DNA of 64,000 nucleotides from Vreelandella salicampi (GTDB lineage Bacteria > Pseudomonadota > Gammaproteobacteria > Pseudomonadales > Halomonadaceae): the NCBI RefSeq assembly GCF_013415105.1, contig NZ_JACCDF010000001.1:1-64000 (forward strand), given 5' to 3'. The position numbers and the translations under genes are program-made. The notes beneath the pieces were generated by a model. That model ran no database searches. It was not told the origin of the DNA and saw nothing but the letters and a program-made list of their open reading frames with translations. Positions 1-9,247 of this stretch are shown here, piece by piece. Positions within the stretch are counted from its first letter, which is position 1; every line of letters begins with the position of its first letter.

Positions 1-130
1 CTACGGCGATTTCGCAGAAGGGATTCATGGCCATTTTGACGTTGGTGAGATCAACGTCAGAATTATCCGGCTTGACCCGAATTTTGACGTTGTAGTCGAT
101 GACGCGTTTCACCGCGACGAGTACTTTCAT
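1..130 (-). CDS. etfB: Electron transfer flavoprotein beta subunit (5' part only)
   Basis: Only the first 43 codons lie in the window; the gene runs off its left edge. The visible N-terminus starts [20 protein letters not shown] and goes on to a segment ending [10 protein letters not shown], which is the typical opening of bacterial EtfB. EtfB pairs with EtfA to carry electrons from acyl-CoA and other flavin dehydrogenases to ETF-ubiquinone oxidoreductase. That oxidoreductase is encoded divergently from position 523, so the whole electron pathway is clustered. A GAGGA ribosome binding site lies 4-5 bases before the ATG at 128-130. The identification is secure although the gene is partial. Confidence 0.93.
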   Translation of the reverse strand, partial: MKVLVAVKRVIDYNVKIRVKPDNSDVDLTNVKMAMNPFCEIAV

Positions 131-424
131 AGATTCCTCGCTTGGCTTTGGATGTTAAGCCGTTACTCTTGGATGACGCTGTTCTTGTCAGCGCCTGGTC
201 ATCATTGCTCAAATTCATGCAAGCGTTTGATAGGCACGCTACTAAAAAACCTTATCAACATGCCACAGCTTTATAAAGGGCGACAATACTCCTTATCTAC
301 GCCCTTGGTCGCAATCCGCCCGTTCAACGGCTGCAAGCCCGACTGTCGCACGATATGCTACATGTAGCGCGGAAGTGGATGACTTGAAAAAGATATTATG
401 CCTATCATGAACTATAATCAGAAG

Positions 425-438
425 CAAACAACCGTTTA
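425..438. promoter_or_regulatory. Candidate PsrA-type operator between etfB and the ETF-QO gene
   Basis: The site reads CAAAC-AACC-GTTTA. It matches 9 of 10 fixed positions of the (G/C)AAAC-N2-4-GTTT(G/C) box described for the fatty-acid-responsive repressor PsrA of pseudomonads. PsrA is known to control ETF and beta-oxidation genes there. It lies in the 392-bp divergent spacer (131-522), which otherwise holds no gene. A TATAAT hexamer at 413-418 is close by but has no convincing -35 element. Assignment to PsrA is inference. Confidence 0.35.
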
Positions 439-444
439 ACATTA

Positions 445-464
445 AGTTTATGTTTGCATAAACT
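445..464. promoter_or_regulatory. Perfect inverted repeat in the ETF divergent spacer
   Basis: AGTTTATG-TTTG-CATAAACT is a perfect 8-bp inverted repeat with a 4-base centre, 59 bases before the GTG start of the oxidoreductase gene. It has the form of a dimeric regulator's operator. It lies 7 bp from the PsrA-like box at 425-438. No regulator can be named from the sequence. Confidence 0.4.
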
Positions 465-522
465 CATTCTACGCAATGTGTCATTACATAATATAAAACA
501 TGAAAGGTAAGGAGAAACCAGG

Positions 523-2232
523 GTGGAAAATAACGCTGCTGAAACCAATGCTGCTGAAAACAGTGCAACGGAAAACGTCGAACGCGATGTCATGGAATTT
601 GACGTAGTGATCGTCGGCGCTGGGTCGGCAGGCCTTTCTGCCGCGTGTCGCTTGATGCAACAGGCCAACGAGGCCGAGCAAGAGCTCAGCGTATGCGTGG
701 TCGAAAAAGGCTCCGAGGTGGGCGCGCACATTCTGTCGGGTGCTGTCTTTGAGCCCCGCGCCTTGCAGGAGCTATTCCCCGACTGGGAAGAGCGCGGCGC
801 ACCGCTGACAACGCCGGCCACACGCGATGAGCTCTACCTGCTTAAAGACGCCGAAAAAGCACAGAAACTACCCAGTGCCCTCGTGCCGAAGAGCATGCAC
901 AATACCGGCGGTGACAGCACACGCTACGTGATCAGTGCAGGCAACCTAACCCGCTGGCTTGGTGAACAGGCGGAGTCGCTGGGCGTCGAAATTTTCCCCG
1001 GGTTTGCCGCGCAGGAAGTGATTATTGAAGATGAAGTTGTCCGCGGGATCCTCATTGGCGACATGGGTGTGGCTGCTGACGGCACCCCGAAAGATGGCTA
1101 CATGCCGGGCATGGAGCTTCGCGCCAAATATACGCTGTTCGCCGAGGGCTCACGCGGTCACCTGGGCAAGCGTTTGATCAACGACTTTGCTCTCGACGCC
1201 GGGTGCGACCCCCAGCATTACGGTATCGGCCTGAAAGAACTGTGGGATGTGCCGGCCGATAAACACGAACCCGGCTTAGTGCTGCATGGCTCGGGCTGGC
1301 CGCTGGATAGCAATACCCACGGTGGCTGGTTTCTCTATCATGCTGAAAACCATCAGGTTGTCCTGGGTTTGATCATGGACCTCTCCTACCAGAACCCATG
1401 GCTCTCGCCGTTCGATGAATTCCAACGTATGAAACACCATCCGGTTATCAGCCAGCACTTGGATAGTGGCAAGCGCGTGGCGTATGGTGCTCGCTCCATT
1501 ACCAAAGGTGGCTTCAACTGCTTACCCAAGATGACGTTCGCTGGCGGGCTTTTGATCGGCTGCGATGCGGGCACGCTTAACTTCTCGAAGATAAAAGGCT
1601 TACACACGGCGATGAAATCTGGCCTGGTGGCGGCAGAAAGCGTTTTTGAAGCGCTCAAAGCAGGCGATGAGGGGGGCCAAGAACTCACCTCTTTCACTGA
1701 GAAGTGGGAAGCCAGCTGGGCGTATGCCGAACTTAAAGAGAGCGCAAGCTTTGGTCCGGCAATTCACAAGTACGGCACCATTGGTGGTGGCGCGTACAAT
1801 TTCGTCGATCAGCTACTTGGCGGCAAGCTCCCCAACGTTCACGACACTACCACCGATCACGGCAAACTAAAGCCAGCGGATCAATTTGATAAAATTGACT
1901 ACCCCAAACCGGATGGCAAGCTGTCGTTCGATAAGTCCTCATCGGTATTTCTCTCCAATGCGAACCACGAAGAAGACCAGCCCTGCCACCTGCGTTTAGC
2001 CGACCCAGAGCTACCGATTCGCGACAACCTACCTAAATATGCCGAACCCGCGCAGCGCTACTGCCCGGCAGGCGTTTATGAAGTGATTGAGGACGATGAA
2101 GGCAATCCCAAGTTCCAGATAAACTTCCAAAACTGCGTGCACTGCAAAACCTGCGACATCAAAGACCCCGCGCAGAACATCACCTGGGTCGCACCGGAAG
2201 GCGGTGGTGGGCCAAATTACCCCAATATGTAA
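523..2232 (+). CDS. Electron transfer flavoprotein-ubiquinone oxidoreductase (ETF dehydrogenase)
   Basis: This membrane-associated iron-sulfur flavoprotein takes electrons from ETF and passes them to ubiquinone. The 569-aa product has an FAD-binding Rossmann motif (VVIVGAGSAGLSAA) at about residues 27-40. Near the C-terminus is the 4Fe-4S cluster region with CPAGVY and CVHCKTCDIKDP, ending PEGGGGPNYPNM as in the family. The start is a GTG; AAGGTAAGGAG at 504-514 sits at good distance and rules out the internal ATG at codon 24. The N-terminal 20 residues are a low-complexity extension (NAAET/NAAEN/SATEN) not needed for the fold. It is divergent from etfB, its electron donor. Length and motifs match the full family. 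Confidence 0.95.
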   Translation: MENNAAETNAAENSATENVERDVMEFDVVIVGAGSAGLSAACRLMQQANEAEQELSVCVVEKGSEVGAHILSGAVFEPRALQELFPDWEERGAPLTTPATRDELYLLKDAEKAQKLPSALVPKSMHNTGGDSTRYVISAGNLTRWLGEQAESLGVEIFPGFAAQEVIIEDEVVRGILIGDMGVAADGTPKDGYMPGMELRAKYTLFAEGSRGHLGKRLINDFALDAGCDPQHYGIGLKELWDVPADKHEPGLVLHGSGWPLDSNTHGGWFLYHAENHQVVLGLIMDLSYQNPWLSPFDEFQRMKHHPVISQHLDSGKRVAYGARSITKGGFNCLPKMTFAGGLLIGCDAGTLNFSKIKGLHTAMKSGLVAAESVFEALKAGDEGGQELTSFTEKWEASWAYAELKESASFGPAIHKYGTIGGGAYNFVDQLLGGKLPNVHDTTTDHGKLKPADQFDKIDYPKPDGKLSFDKSSSVFLSNANHEEDQPCHLRLADPELPIRDNLPKYAEPAQRYCPAGVYEVIEDDEGNPKFQINFQNCVHCKTCDIKDPAQNITWVAPEGGGGPNYPNM

Positions 2233-2257
2233 GCTTCACCTCACACTATAACTACCG

Positions 2258-2287
2258 CTGCGGGCACGTTTACGTCTGTGCCCGCAG
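2258..2287. terminator. Bidirectional hairpin between convergent ETF-QO and lrgB genes
   Basis: CTGCGGGCAC and GTGCCCGCAG form a perfect 10-bp stem with a 10-base loop. It lies 26 bases after the ETF-QO stop and 36 bases beyond the lrgB stop. A short T-containing stretch follows on the plus side. It probably ends transcription from both convergent genes. Confidence 0.6.
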
Positions 2288-2322
2288 CAGCGGTCGATTT
2301 TATCGAGTCGGCAAGTTATCAC

Positions 2323-3042
2323 TTAGCTGAGGCCCATTAGCCTTACCACCAAGGGAATCAACAGCGAACTCAGCACGCCAGTCAAGCCCATGGCCAGGCC
2401 GGCGAAAGCCCCTGTAAGCGTGCTCCGTTGCATGGCATAGGCAGTACCGAAACCATGCGCAGATAATCCCAGGGAAAACCCTATCGCCGTTTCTGAGCGC
2501 GTCTTAAGCATTTTGAACACCAACGGCGCCAACAGGCAACCAATAACGCCCGTCATCAACGCTAACCCAGCGGCAAGCGAGGGATAACCACCGATTTGAT
2601 CGGCAATCCCGATAGCAATAGGAGACGTCACCGATTTGGGCGCTAGCGAGAGTAATAACGCATCGCTGGCACCGAGTAGCTGCCCAATCAATAGCGTGCT
2701 GACAACCGCGGTAAGACTGCCGCTAATACACGCGACGCTAAGGGGAACCAACAGGCGCCGTATGCGTTCCCGATGGTCAAAAAGAGGCACTGCCAGCGCG
2801 ACCGTGGCAGGGCCGAGAAGAAAATGAATGAACTGCGCGCCTTCAAAATACGTATCGTAATCAGTGCCGCTCAACTGCAAAAGCACTATGATCAACACCA
2901 TAGCAACAAGCACAGGATGTAGTAGCGCCGAACCTCCCACCTTACGATTCAGCGCCATGGCCAGCAGAAAGGCCATCAGTGTAATTACGATCCAGAACAG
3001 CGGACGGGCGGCGAAATACACCCAGAAATTGGTGATCTCCAT
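2323..3042 (-). CDS. lrgB: LrgB/CidB family membrane protein
   Basis: This is a 239-aa polytopic inner-membrane protein of the LrgB family. Its sequence is almost entirely hydrophobic segments with short loops, and carries the family's SLAPKSVTSPIAIGI stretch at about residues 130-145. LrgB partners of LrgA were first linked to holin-like control of murein hydrolases. Related proteins have since been shown to move small organic acids such as pyruvate or glycolate, so the substrate here is open. The gene follows lrgA by 12 bases on the same strand, with GAGG 5 bases before its ATG. The pair clearly forms one operon. Confidence 0.88.
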   Translation of the reverse strand: MEITNFWVYFAARPLFWIVITLMAFLLAMALNRKVGGSALLHPVLVAMVLIIVLLQLSGTDYDTYFEGAQFIHFLLGPATVALAVPLFDHRERIRRLLVPLSVACISGSLTAVVSTLLIGQLLGASDALLLSLAPKSVTSPIAIGIADQIGGYPSLAAGLALMTGVIGCLLAPLVFKMLKTRSETAIGFSLGLSAHGFGTAYAMQRSTLTGAFAGLAMGLTGVLSSLLIPLVVRLMGLS

Positions 3043-3054
3043 ACTAGCCTCGTA

Positions 3055-3399
3055 CTACTTGCGCTGACGGGTTTCCAGTGTCTGCAACATCCAAGCGGTC
3101 ACTATCAGCGTAATGAAAGTGCTTAGCACCAGCGATAGCAAGATCGCTAACCACTGCTGCGCCAGCACATCGGCAAACACCATCAATCCCACGCCAGCTG
3201 GCACAAACAATAACGACAGGTGGCGAATCAGCCCTTCTGCCGGCATACGCAGATAATCGGGCACGCGACCAAATACCACTAGGCCAATTAGCAGCAGTAT
3301 CATACCGGCCACCGGTCCCGGCACCGGTATCCCTAGCCACACCATCAGCCATTCGCCGGTAAGTTGGCAAAGCAACAAAATCAAAAACCCTTGAACCAT
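3055..3399 (-). CDS. lrgA: LrgA/CidA family membrane protein
   Basis: A 114-aa protein with four predicted membrane segments and the LrgA/CidA signature, including LGIPVPGPVAGMILLL at about residues 22-37 and a LSLLFVPAGVGLM segment near residue 65. It is the usual partner of LrgB, encoded immediately downstream. The ATG at 3397-3399 has GAGGG 5 bases upstream. Its promoter region holds the seven-copy 12-bp repeat at 3443-3526. No LysR or two-component regulator gene is adjacent, unlike some lrg/cid operons. Confidence 0.88.
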   Translation of the reverse strand: MVQGFLILLLCQLTGEWLMVWLGIPVPGPVAGMILLLIGLVVFGRVPDYLRMPAEGLIRHLSLLFVPAGVGLMVFADVLAQQWLAILLSLVLSTFITLIVTAWMLQTLETRQRK

Positions 3400-3442
3400 T
3401 TGAGCCCTCTTTACATAAGACCATTGTCAGAGACTTCGGCCA

Positions 3443-3526
3443 CAAACTATTCCAAAAACTATTCCAAAAACTATTCCAAAAACTATTTCAGAAACTATTT
3501 CAGAAACTATTTCAGAAACTATTACC
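3443..3526. repeat. Seven tandem 12-bp repeats upstream of lrgAB
   Basis: Seven consecutive 12-bp units, approximately (A/G)AAACTATT(C/T)CA, fill the spacer between the helicase stop (3532) and the lrgA start (3399). The units next to lrgA read AAAACTATTCCA and those next to the helicase read GAAACTATTTCA. The array therefore has two subtypes, as expected from two rounds of local duplication. Unit length is near one DNA helical turn. Confidence 0.95.
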
Positions 3527-3531
3527 AGTGA

Positions 3532-5754
3532 TTAGCAATGCGCCTGTGCGTCGTTATCACGTGACTTCGTCAGCACTTCAATCGGCGCTCGGTGCGCGAC
3601 AAGCCGGCGCCGCCCGGCTTGGGTAAAACGCACGTCAATCACGGGGTTATCCGGCGAGCCTTCGACAGCGGCGACTTCGCCCTCGCCAAACACTGCATGA
3701 CGTAAGCGCTGACCGGGGTAAAAACGCAGGTTTGAACTATAGCCCGGCTTCGGTTCATCCACTTGTGCCGCAACCACGGTAATATCATCACGCCCTGCTT
3801 GCTCAAGGTAGCGTTTGACCAGTGCCGGAGACGACACGCTTAGTGGCTGAACGCTCTCAGCGTCTCCCTGCAACCGCTTCGCCATACGCTGGCTATCTTG
3901 CCAGGCACTTTCCGCAATAAAGCGGCTGGGACGGTGCTCACCACCATCGTGAAGTAGCAAAAGTGCTTCCTGTGCCCGCGTTATCGCTACATAGAACAGA
4001 CGCCGCTCTTCTTCCAGGCGTTCATCGGTCAAGGGATTATCACGACTGTAGTGGGGAAAATCCTCTTCATTGGCGCCTGCTACGGAGACAAACGGCCACT
4101 CTAGCCCTTTGGCCCCATGTACCGTACTGATCAGCACACCACTGGCTTGGTTTTCCACCGGGCGCTCTAACAGTTCGATAAAGGCATCGGGGTCTTGCAC
4201 GCTTTCCGCTTGCTCGATTAATACGTCTAGCAGGCGCACATCTTCTTCGCCTTTATCCCGCCGAGCAGCGGCGCGTTTTAACGTTTTCTGCGCCTCAATG
4301 CTCTCGACCACATAATGCAGCAGCTTTGCTGGCGGCCAAGCGGCCAGTTTTGGCAGCTCACATAGCAGCGCCCAACGTTTTTTCAGCGTGCGCTTCTGGA
4401 TCGGCTTTAAGTCTGCCAGCACCGGGTCGTGGCGTTCGGGCCAGCGCTGCGATTGCGCTAGTTGATGGGCTAGGCGACGAAGGCGCTCGCGGGCGACAAA
4501 GGGCGTGGGCTGTGCGAGCAGTAGGTGGATCTGCTCGGGGTCGTGCAGCAGGGCTGGGCGCCGCGCCAGCTTTAAATAGCCCGCCAAAGCCTGAACCAGC
4601 GGCAGGCGAAAAACGAAACGATCTTCGCGCAGCATGCGAAACGGAATCCCCGCCTGCAAAAGCGCGAGCTGAAACGGCACGGAAAGCGCCCAGCTACGCA
4701 CCAAAAGGCACGCCTCGTTGAGCGCACGCCCTTGGGCTTGCCAATCCACCAGCGCATCTAAAAAGAAACGACTCCCCTGCCCGACCCCTAACCAGGTTGC
4801 CGGGTTTCGATTGTCGGCCAGGCAGAGCTGGTCAGGACGTCGGCGGTTAGCCGCAATAGCGTGATTAGCCGCCAACGCCAGTGCGTGACCATGGCGAAAC
4901 GTCATGGAAAGCGGATAATCGGTGGCAACGCCAAAAGTAGCCGTGAAATTTTCCAGCATCGTATCCGGGCGGGCGCCGCGCCACTCGTAAATGCACTGAT
5001 TAGCATCGCCAACCGCCATGACCTCGGCTTGCGAACCGGCAAGTACCGCGAGTAAGCGCTGCTGGGCGGCGTTTATATCCTGATACTCATCGATAATGAC
5101 GTGATCGAGAAACCCTTCAACCCGCGACCGCAGGCCATCATCCGCTTCCAACGCCTGAAGTGGGCGATAAAGCAGGTCGGCATAGGTCATGACCCCTTCG
5201 TCGCGTAAAAGGCGCTCGCCTTCTTTAAACGCGGCTGGAAAGTAGTCGGTGTCGTCGTCAAACTGCAGGCGTTGGTGGAGCTCAGTCGGCTCGGCCATTT
5301 CCGCTTTCACTAAATTGCTGAAATGTGCCAGCGCCTCCAGGCGCTCTCCCTCCAAAGCGGCATCGCGACGTTCGGGCTCATCTCGCAACACGTTTAGGCT
5401 GGCTTGACGCAATAGCCGCTCAAGCTGCCAATCCGCTGATAGCAATCGCCGCGGCGAAAGCGCCCCCCAGCGGCACAAGCTTTGCGTTAATCGGTGCCCT
5501 AACGAGTGGAAAGTACGGACATCGGGCAGCGCTTGACCGGGCTTAGCAAGCTGCACCAAACGACGCTGAAAGTCATCTTTGGCCGAGCGGTTAAACATCA
5601 ATACTAAGATACGCTTGGGCGAGACACCTTGATCAAGTAAATACAGTACCCGAGCCGCCATGGTGGTCGTTTTACCCGCCCCAGCCACTGCCGCCACACG
5701 GGCATGACCATTGGCATGCGCCACCACCGCTTGCTGCTGCACTGTGAGCTTCAC
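3532..5754 (-). CDS. UvrD/Rep-type superfamily 1 DNA helicase
   Basis: A 740-aa ATP-dependent 3'-5' helicase. The Q-motif opens the protein, Walker A (AGAGKTT) is at residues 24-30, motif II DEYQD at 222-226 and motif III (GDANQCIYEWRGA) at 249-261. Motif V (STVHGAKGLEWPF) and motif VI (YVAITRA) follow, then a C-terminal Tudor-like segment as in UvrD/PcrA. There is no nuclease domain, so it is not RecB or AddA. It starts with GTG at 5752-5754, overlapping the DUF1285 stop as GTGA, so the two are probably translationally coupled. It is a paralogue of the main UvrD; its exact repair role cannot be told from sequence. Confidence 0.85.
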   Translation of the reverse strand: MKLTVQQQAVVAHANGHARVAAVAGAGKTTTMAARVLYLLDQGVSPKRILVLMFNRSAKDDFQRRLVQLAKPGQALPDVRTFHSLGHRLTQSLCRWGALSPRRLLSADWQLERLLRQASLNVLRDEPERRDAALEGERLEALAHFSNLVKAEMAEPTELHQRLQFDDDTDYFPAAFKEGERLLRDEGVMTYADLLYRPLQALEADDGLRSRVEGFLDHVIIDEYQDINAAQQRLLAVLAGSQAEVMAVGDANQCIYEWRGARPDTMLENFTATFGVATDYPLSMTFRHGHALALAANHAIAANRRRPDQLCLADNRNPATWLGVGQGSRFFLDALVDWQAQGRALNEACLLVRSWALSVPFQLALLQAGIPFRMLREDRFVFRLPLVQALAGYLKLARRPALLHDPEQIHLLLAQPTPFVARERLRRLAHQLAQSQRWPERHDPVLADLKPIQKRTLKKRWALLCELPKLAAWPPAKLLHYVVESIEAQKTLKRAAARRDKGEEDVRLLDVLIEQAESVQDPDAFIELLERPVENQASGVLISTVHGAKGLEWPFVSVAGANEEDFPHYSRDNPLTDERLEEERRLFYVAITRAQEALLLLHDGGEHRPSRFIAESAWQDSQRMAKRLQGDAESVQPLSVSSPALVKRYLEQAGRDDITVVAAQVDEPKPGYSSNLRFYPGQRLRHAVFGEGEVAAVEGSPDNPVIDVRFTQAGRRRLVAHRAPIEVLTKSRDNDAQAHC

Positions 5755-6323
5755 TCTGCCCCGCTTGCGCTATCTGTCAGCTCATGACGACCTACGTGCC
5801 CAAGGACATGCCACTGCCCGGCACTTTCGATGCCGATCTCTATCGTGCCATCCTCTTGCTCTCGCGTCGTAGCGGCCTCGACCAGTTGATAGTAGACATT
5901 ACGGCTGATGCGCGCCGAAAGGCCCTGTCGTACAGGTACTTGTGGCACTGCTTCGCCAGCGGGTGTGGATGTAATGCTTAGCGGATGATCGGCATCCAAG
6001 CAAAGTTCGTCGTCATACTGCGTCACCAGATACCAATCACTGCCGCGTTGATGCGCTTGTATAATTACAAACGGGCAGTCCTCGACCTCTACGCGCCAGC
6101 GTTCAACCGGCGTCACTAAGCAAACGCCCTCTGGGTCTTGACGCAGCAGGCTTGCAAGCAAACGCACCAACGCAGGGCGCGTAAAGGCACGCCCCTCGTG
6201 GAGCCATTGACCATCTGCTTTAATCACTAGCGACATGTCCCCTGCTAGTGGCGGGTCCCACTGTTCTACTGGTGGCACGTTGGCCGCACTTTCACACTGT
6301 TGGAGCAACCGATCTAGGTTCAT
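5751..6323 (-). CDS. DUF1285 domain protein
   Basis: A 190-aa soluble protein of the DUF1285 family, with no signal peptide or membrane segment. The recognisable core runs from PPVEQWDPPLAGDMSL near the N-terminus through the FVIIQAHQRG and LCLDADHPLSI segments to SARISRNVYYQLVEAA near residue 150. The function of the family is not known. The start at 6321-6323 is chosen because GGGGAGGAG lies just upstream; a longer reading frame to 6344 lacks such a site. It overlaps the helicase start by four bases and follows tatD on the same strand, so it belongs to the tatD end of this operon. Confidence 0.8.
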   Translation of the reverse strand: MNLDRLLQQCESAANVPPVEQWDPPLAGDMSLVIKADGQWLHEGRAFTRPALVRLLASLLRQDPEGVCLVTPVERWRVEVEDCPFVIIQAHQRGSDWYLVTQYDDELCLDADHPLSITSTPAGEAVPQVPVRQGLSARISRNVYYQLVEAATTREQEDGTIEIGIESAGQWHVLGHVGRHELTDSASGAE

Positions 6324-6353
6324 TAAAGCTCCTCCCCTCAGCATACACTTAGC

Positions 6354-7184
6354 TTAAACTAGGCCTGCCTGAGCCAGCCCATCACGGATGTGCGCAGGCG
6401 CCTCAGGAGCCGCCGTGCGGAATAGGTGGTAAAAGTTAGCCGTGGTCTGCATCGCCACTTCATCTACGCTAATACCGCGTTCGTCGGCAATACATTCGGC
6501 AACTTTCACTACCCAGGCGGGCTCATTGGGCTTGCCACGGTAAGGCACCGGCGCGAGATAGGGGCTATCGGTTTCGATCAGCAGTCGATCCAGCGGGAGC
6601 TTTCGCACCAACTCGCGTAAGGACTCGGCATTACGAAACGTCACAATGCCCGAAAGCGAAATATAAAAGCCCAGTTTGATCGCTTCACGCGCCATGCCTA
6701 AATCTTCGGTAAAGCAGTGAAGAACGCCACCCACCTTTGGGTCAGTATGCTCGCGCAACAGGGCCAGCGTGTCATCTTTAGCTTCGCGCGTGTGCACCAC
6801 AATCGGGAGTTCAAGCTCATGCGCGGCCATCAGGTGGCGCTTAAAACGCGCATACTGCACATCGGCAGGCACGCTTTCGCGGTAGTGGTAATCCAACCCC
6901 GATTCGCCAATGGCTACCGAACCGTATTGGTCTGCCGTATCGATAATATCGTCAACGCTAGGCTCTTGCTCCACCGTGTGCAGGGGGTGCAAGCCAGCTG
7001 AAATCACGACGTCTTGATGCTCACGCGCAAGTGCTGCCAAGCTAGGTACATCTTCTAACGTCACGGCGATAGCAAGAAACTGGCTAACGTCAGCCGCGCG
7101 GGCAGCCTCTAATGCGGCGTTAAGATCACCGCCATGGGTTTTATCGGATAAGCGATCAAGGTGGCAGTGGGAATCAACAAACAT
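6354..7184 (-). CDS. tatD: TatD family metal-dependent hydrolase
   Basis: A 276-aa TIM-barrel metallohydrolase closest to the YcfH/TatD branch. Metal ligands are visible in order: HCH at residues 6-8, the Glu of GESGLDY, the His of VVHTRE, the His of LHCF and the Asp of ETDSPYLAP. Members act as 3'-5' DNA exonucleases or repair nucleases. The position after tmk, holB and pilZ is the usual one for ycfH in gammaproteobacteria. It is complete and shows nothing unusual. Confidence 0.92.
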   Translation of the reverse strand: MFVDSHCHLDRLSDKTHGGDLNAALEAARAADVSQFLAIAVTLEDVPSLAALAREHQDVVISAGLHPLHTVEQEPSVDDIIDTADQYGSVAIGESGLDYHYRESVPADVQYARFKRHLMAAHELELPIVVHTREAKDDTLALLREHTDPKVGGVLHCFTEDLGMAREAIKLGFYISLSGIVTFRNAESLRELVRKLPLDRLLIETDSPYLAPVPYRGKPNEPAWVVKVAECIADERGISVDEVAMQTTANFYHLFRTAAPEAPAHIRDGLAQAGLV

Positions 7185-7227
7185 AGCGCACTCAACATTA
7201 GCAATGAGAAGAGAAACAATAAAACAC

Positions 7228-7560
7228 TTATAGCGTATAGGAGGGAGCGGCCTTGTCTAGCTGACCTGCCAGCAAGGTTTCGATGCGATCACGCACGCTG
7301 TAATCCTGCTGGCTGAAATGCACGCCAATCCCAGGCATCCGACGACCAGTCACCCCCTCGGGTGACACCCAAATAACTTGGCCACTTACCGTTAGCCGCT
7401 CTTCGTCAGCGGGCAGTGTTAGTAGCAACACCACTTTTTGCCCCATAGCATAGGGCTTGTGGGTCGGCACAAAAATACCACCACGATCCAAAAAAGGCAT
7501 GTAGGCGGCGAGCAGCGTCGGTACATCGGGAACGCTTAGCGAGAGCGCTTTTTGCGTCAT
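7228..7560 (-). CDS. pilZ: PilZ domain protein
   Basis: A 110-aa single-domain protein matching the type IV pilus PilZ encoded after holB in pseudomonads. It has the PilZ fold segments MGQKVVLLLTLP, VSGQVIWVSPEG and MPGIGVHFSQQD. The RxxxR arginine motif that binds cyclic di-GMP in other PilZ domains is not seen at the N-terminus; the founding PilZ is likewise known not to bind the nucleotide. AGGAGA lies 8 bases before the ATG. It probably supports type IV pilus assembly, although no pilus gene lies in the window. Confidence 0.85.
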   Translation of the reverse strand: MTQKALSLSVPDVPTLLAAYMPFLDRGGIFVPTHKPYAMGQKVVLLLTLPADEERLTVSGQVIWVSPEGVTGRRMPGIGVHFSQQDYSVRDRIETLLAGQLDKAAPSYTL

Positions 7561-7583
7561 ATGGGGTCTCTCCTAGGGGCGGC

Positions 7584-9247
<1,664 letters not shown>

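Noticed and set aside
152..367. 71-codon frame in the ETF spacer
   Set aside because: No ribosome site and no recognisable content, and it covers the leader and promoter region of etfB.
413..418. Perfect TATAAT before the ETF-QO gene
   Set aside because: No -35 element at 16-18 bases, and TTGAAA is 23 bases away, too far for a normal promoter.
3044..3445. 133-codon frame overlapping lrgA
   Set aside because: It lies in another frame across lrgA and runs out of the repeat array. Its protein is low in hydrophobic order and resembles nothing, while lrgA has clear family motifs.
3443..3526. CRISPR-like array
   Set aside because: The units are directly adjacent 12-mers with no spacers and no cas genes nearby, so this is a plain tandem repeat.
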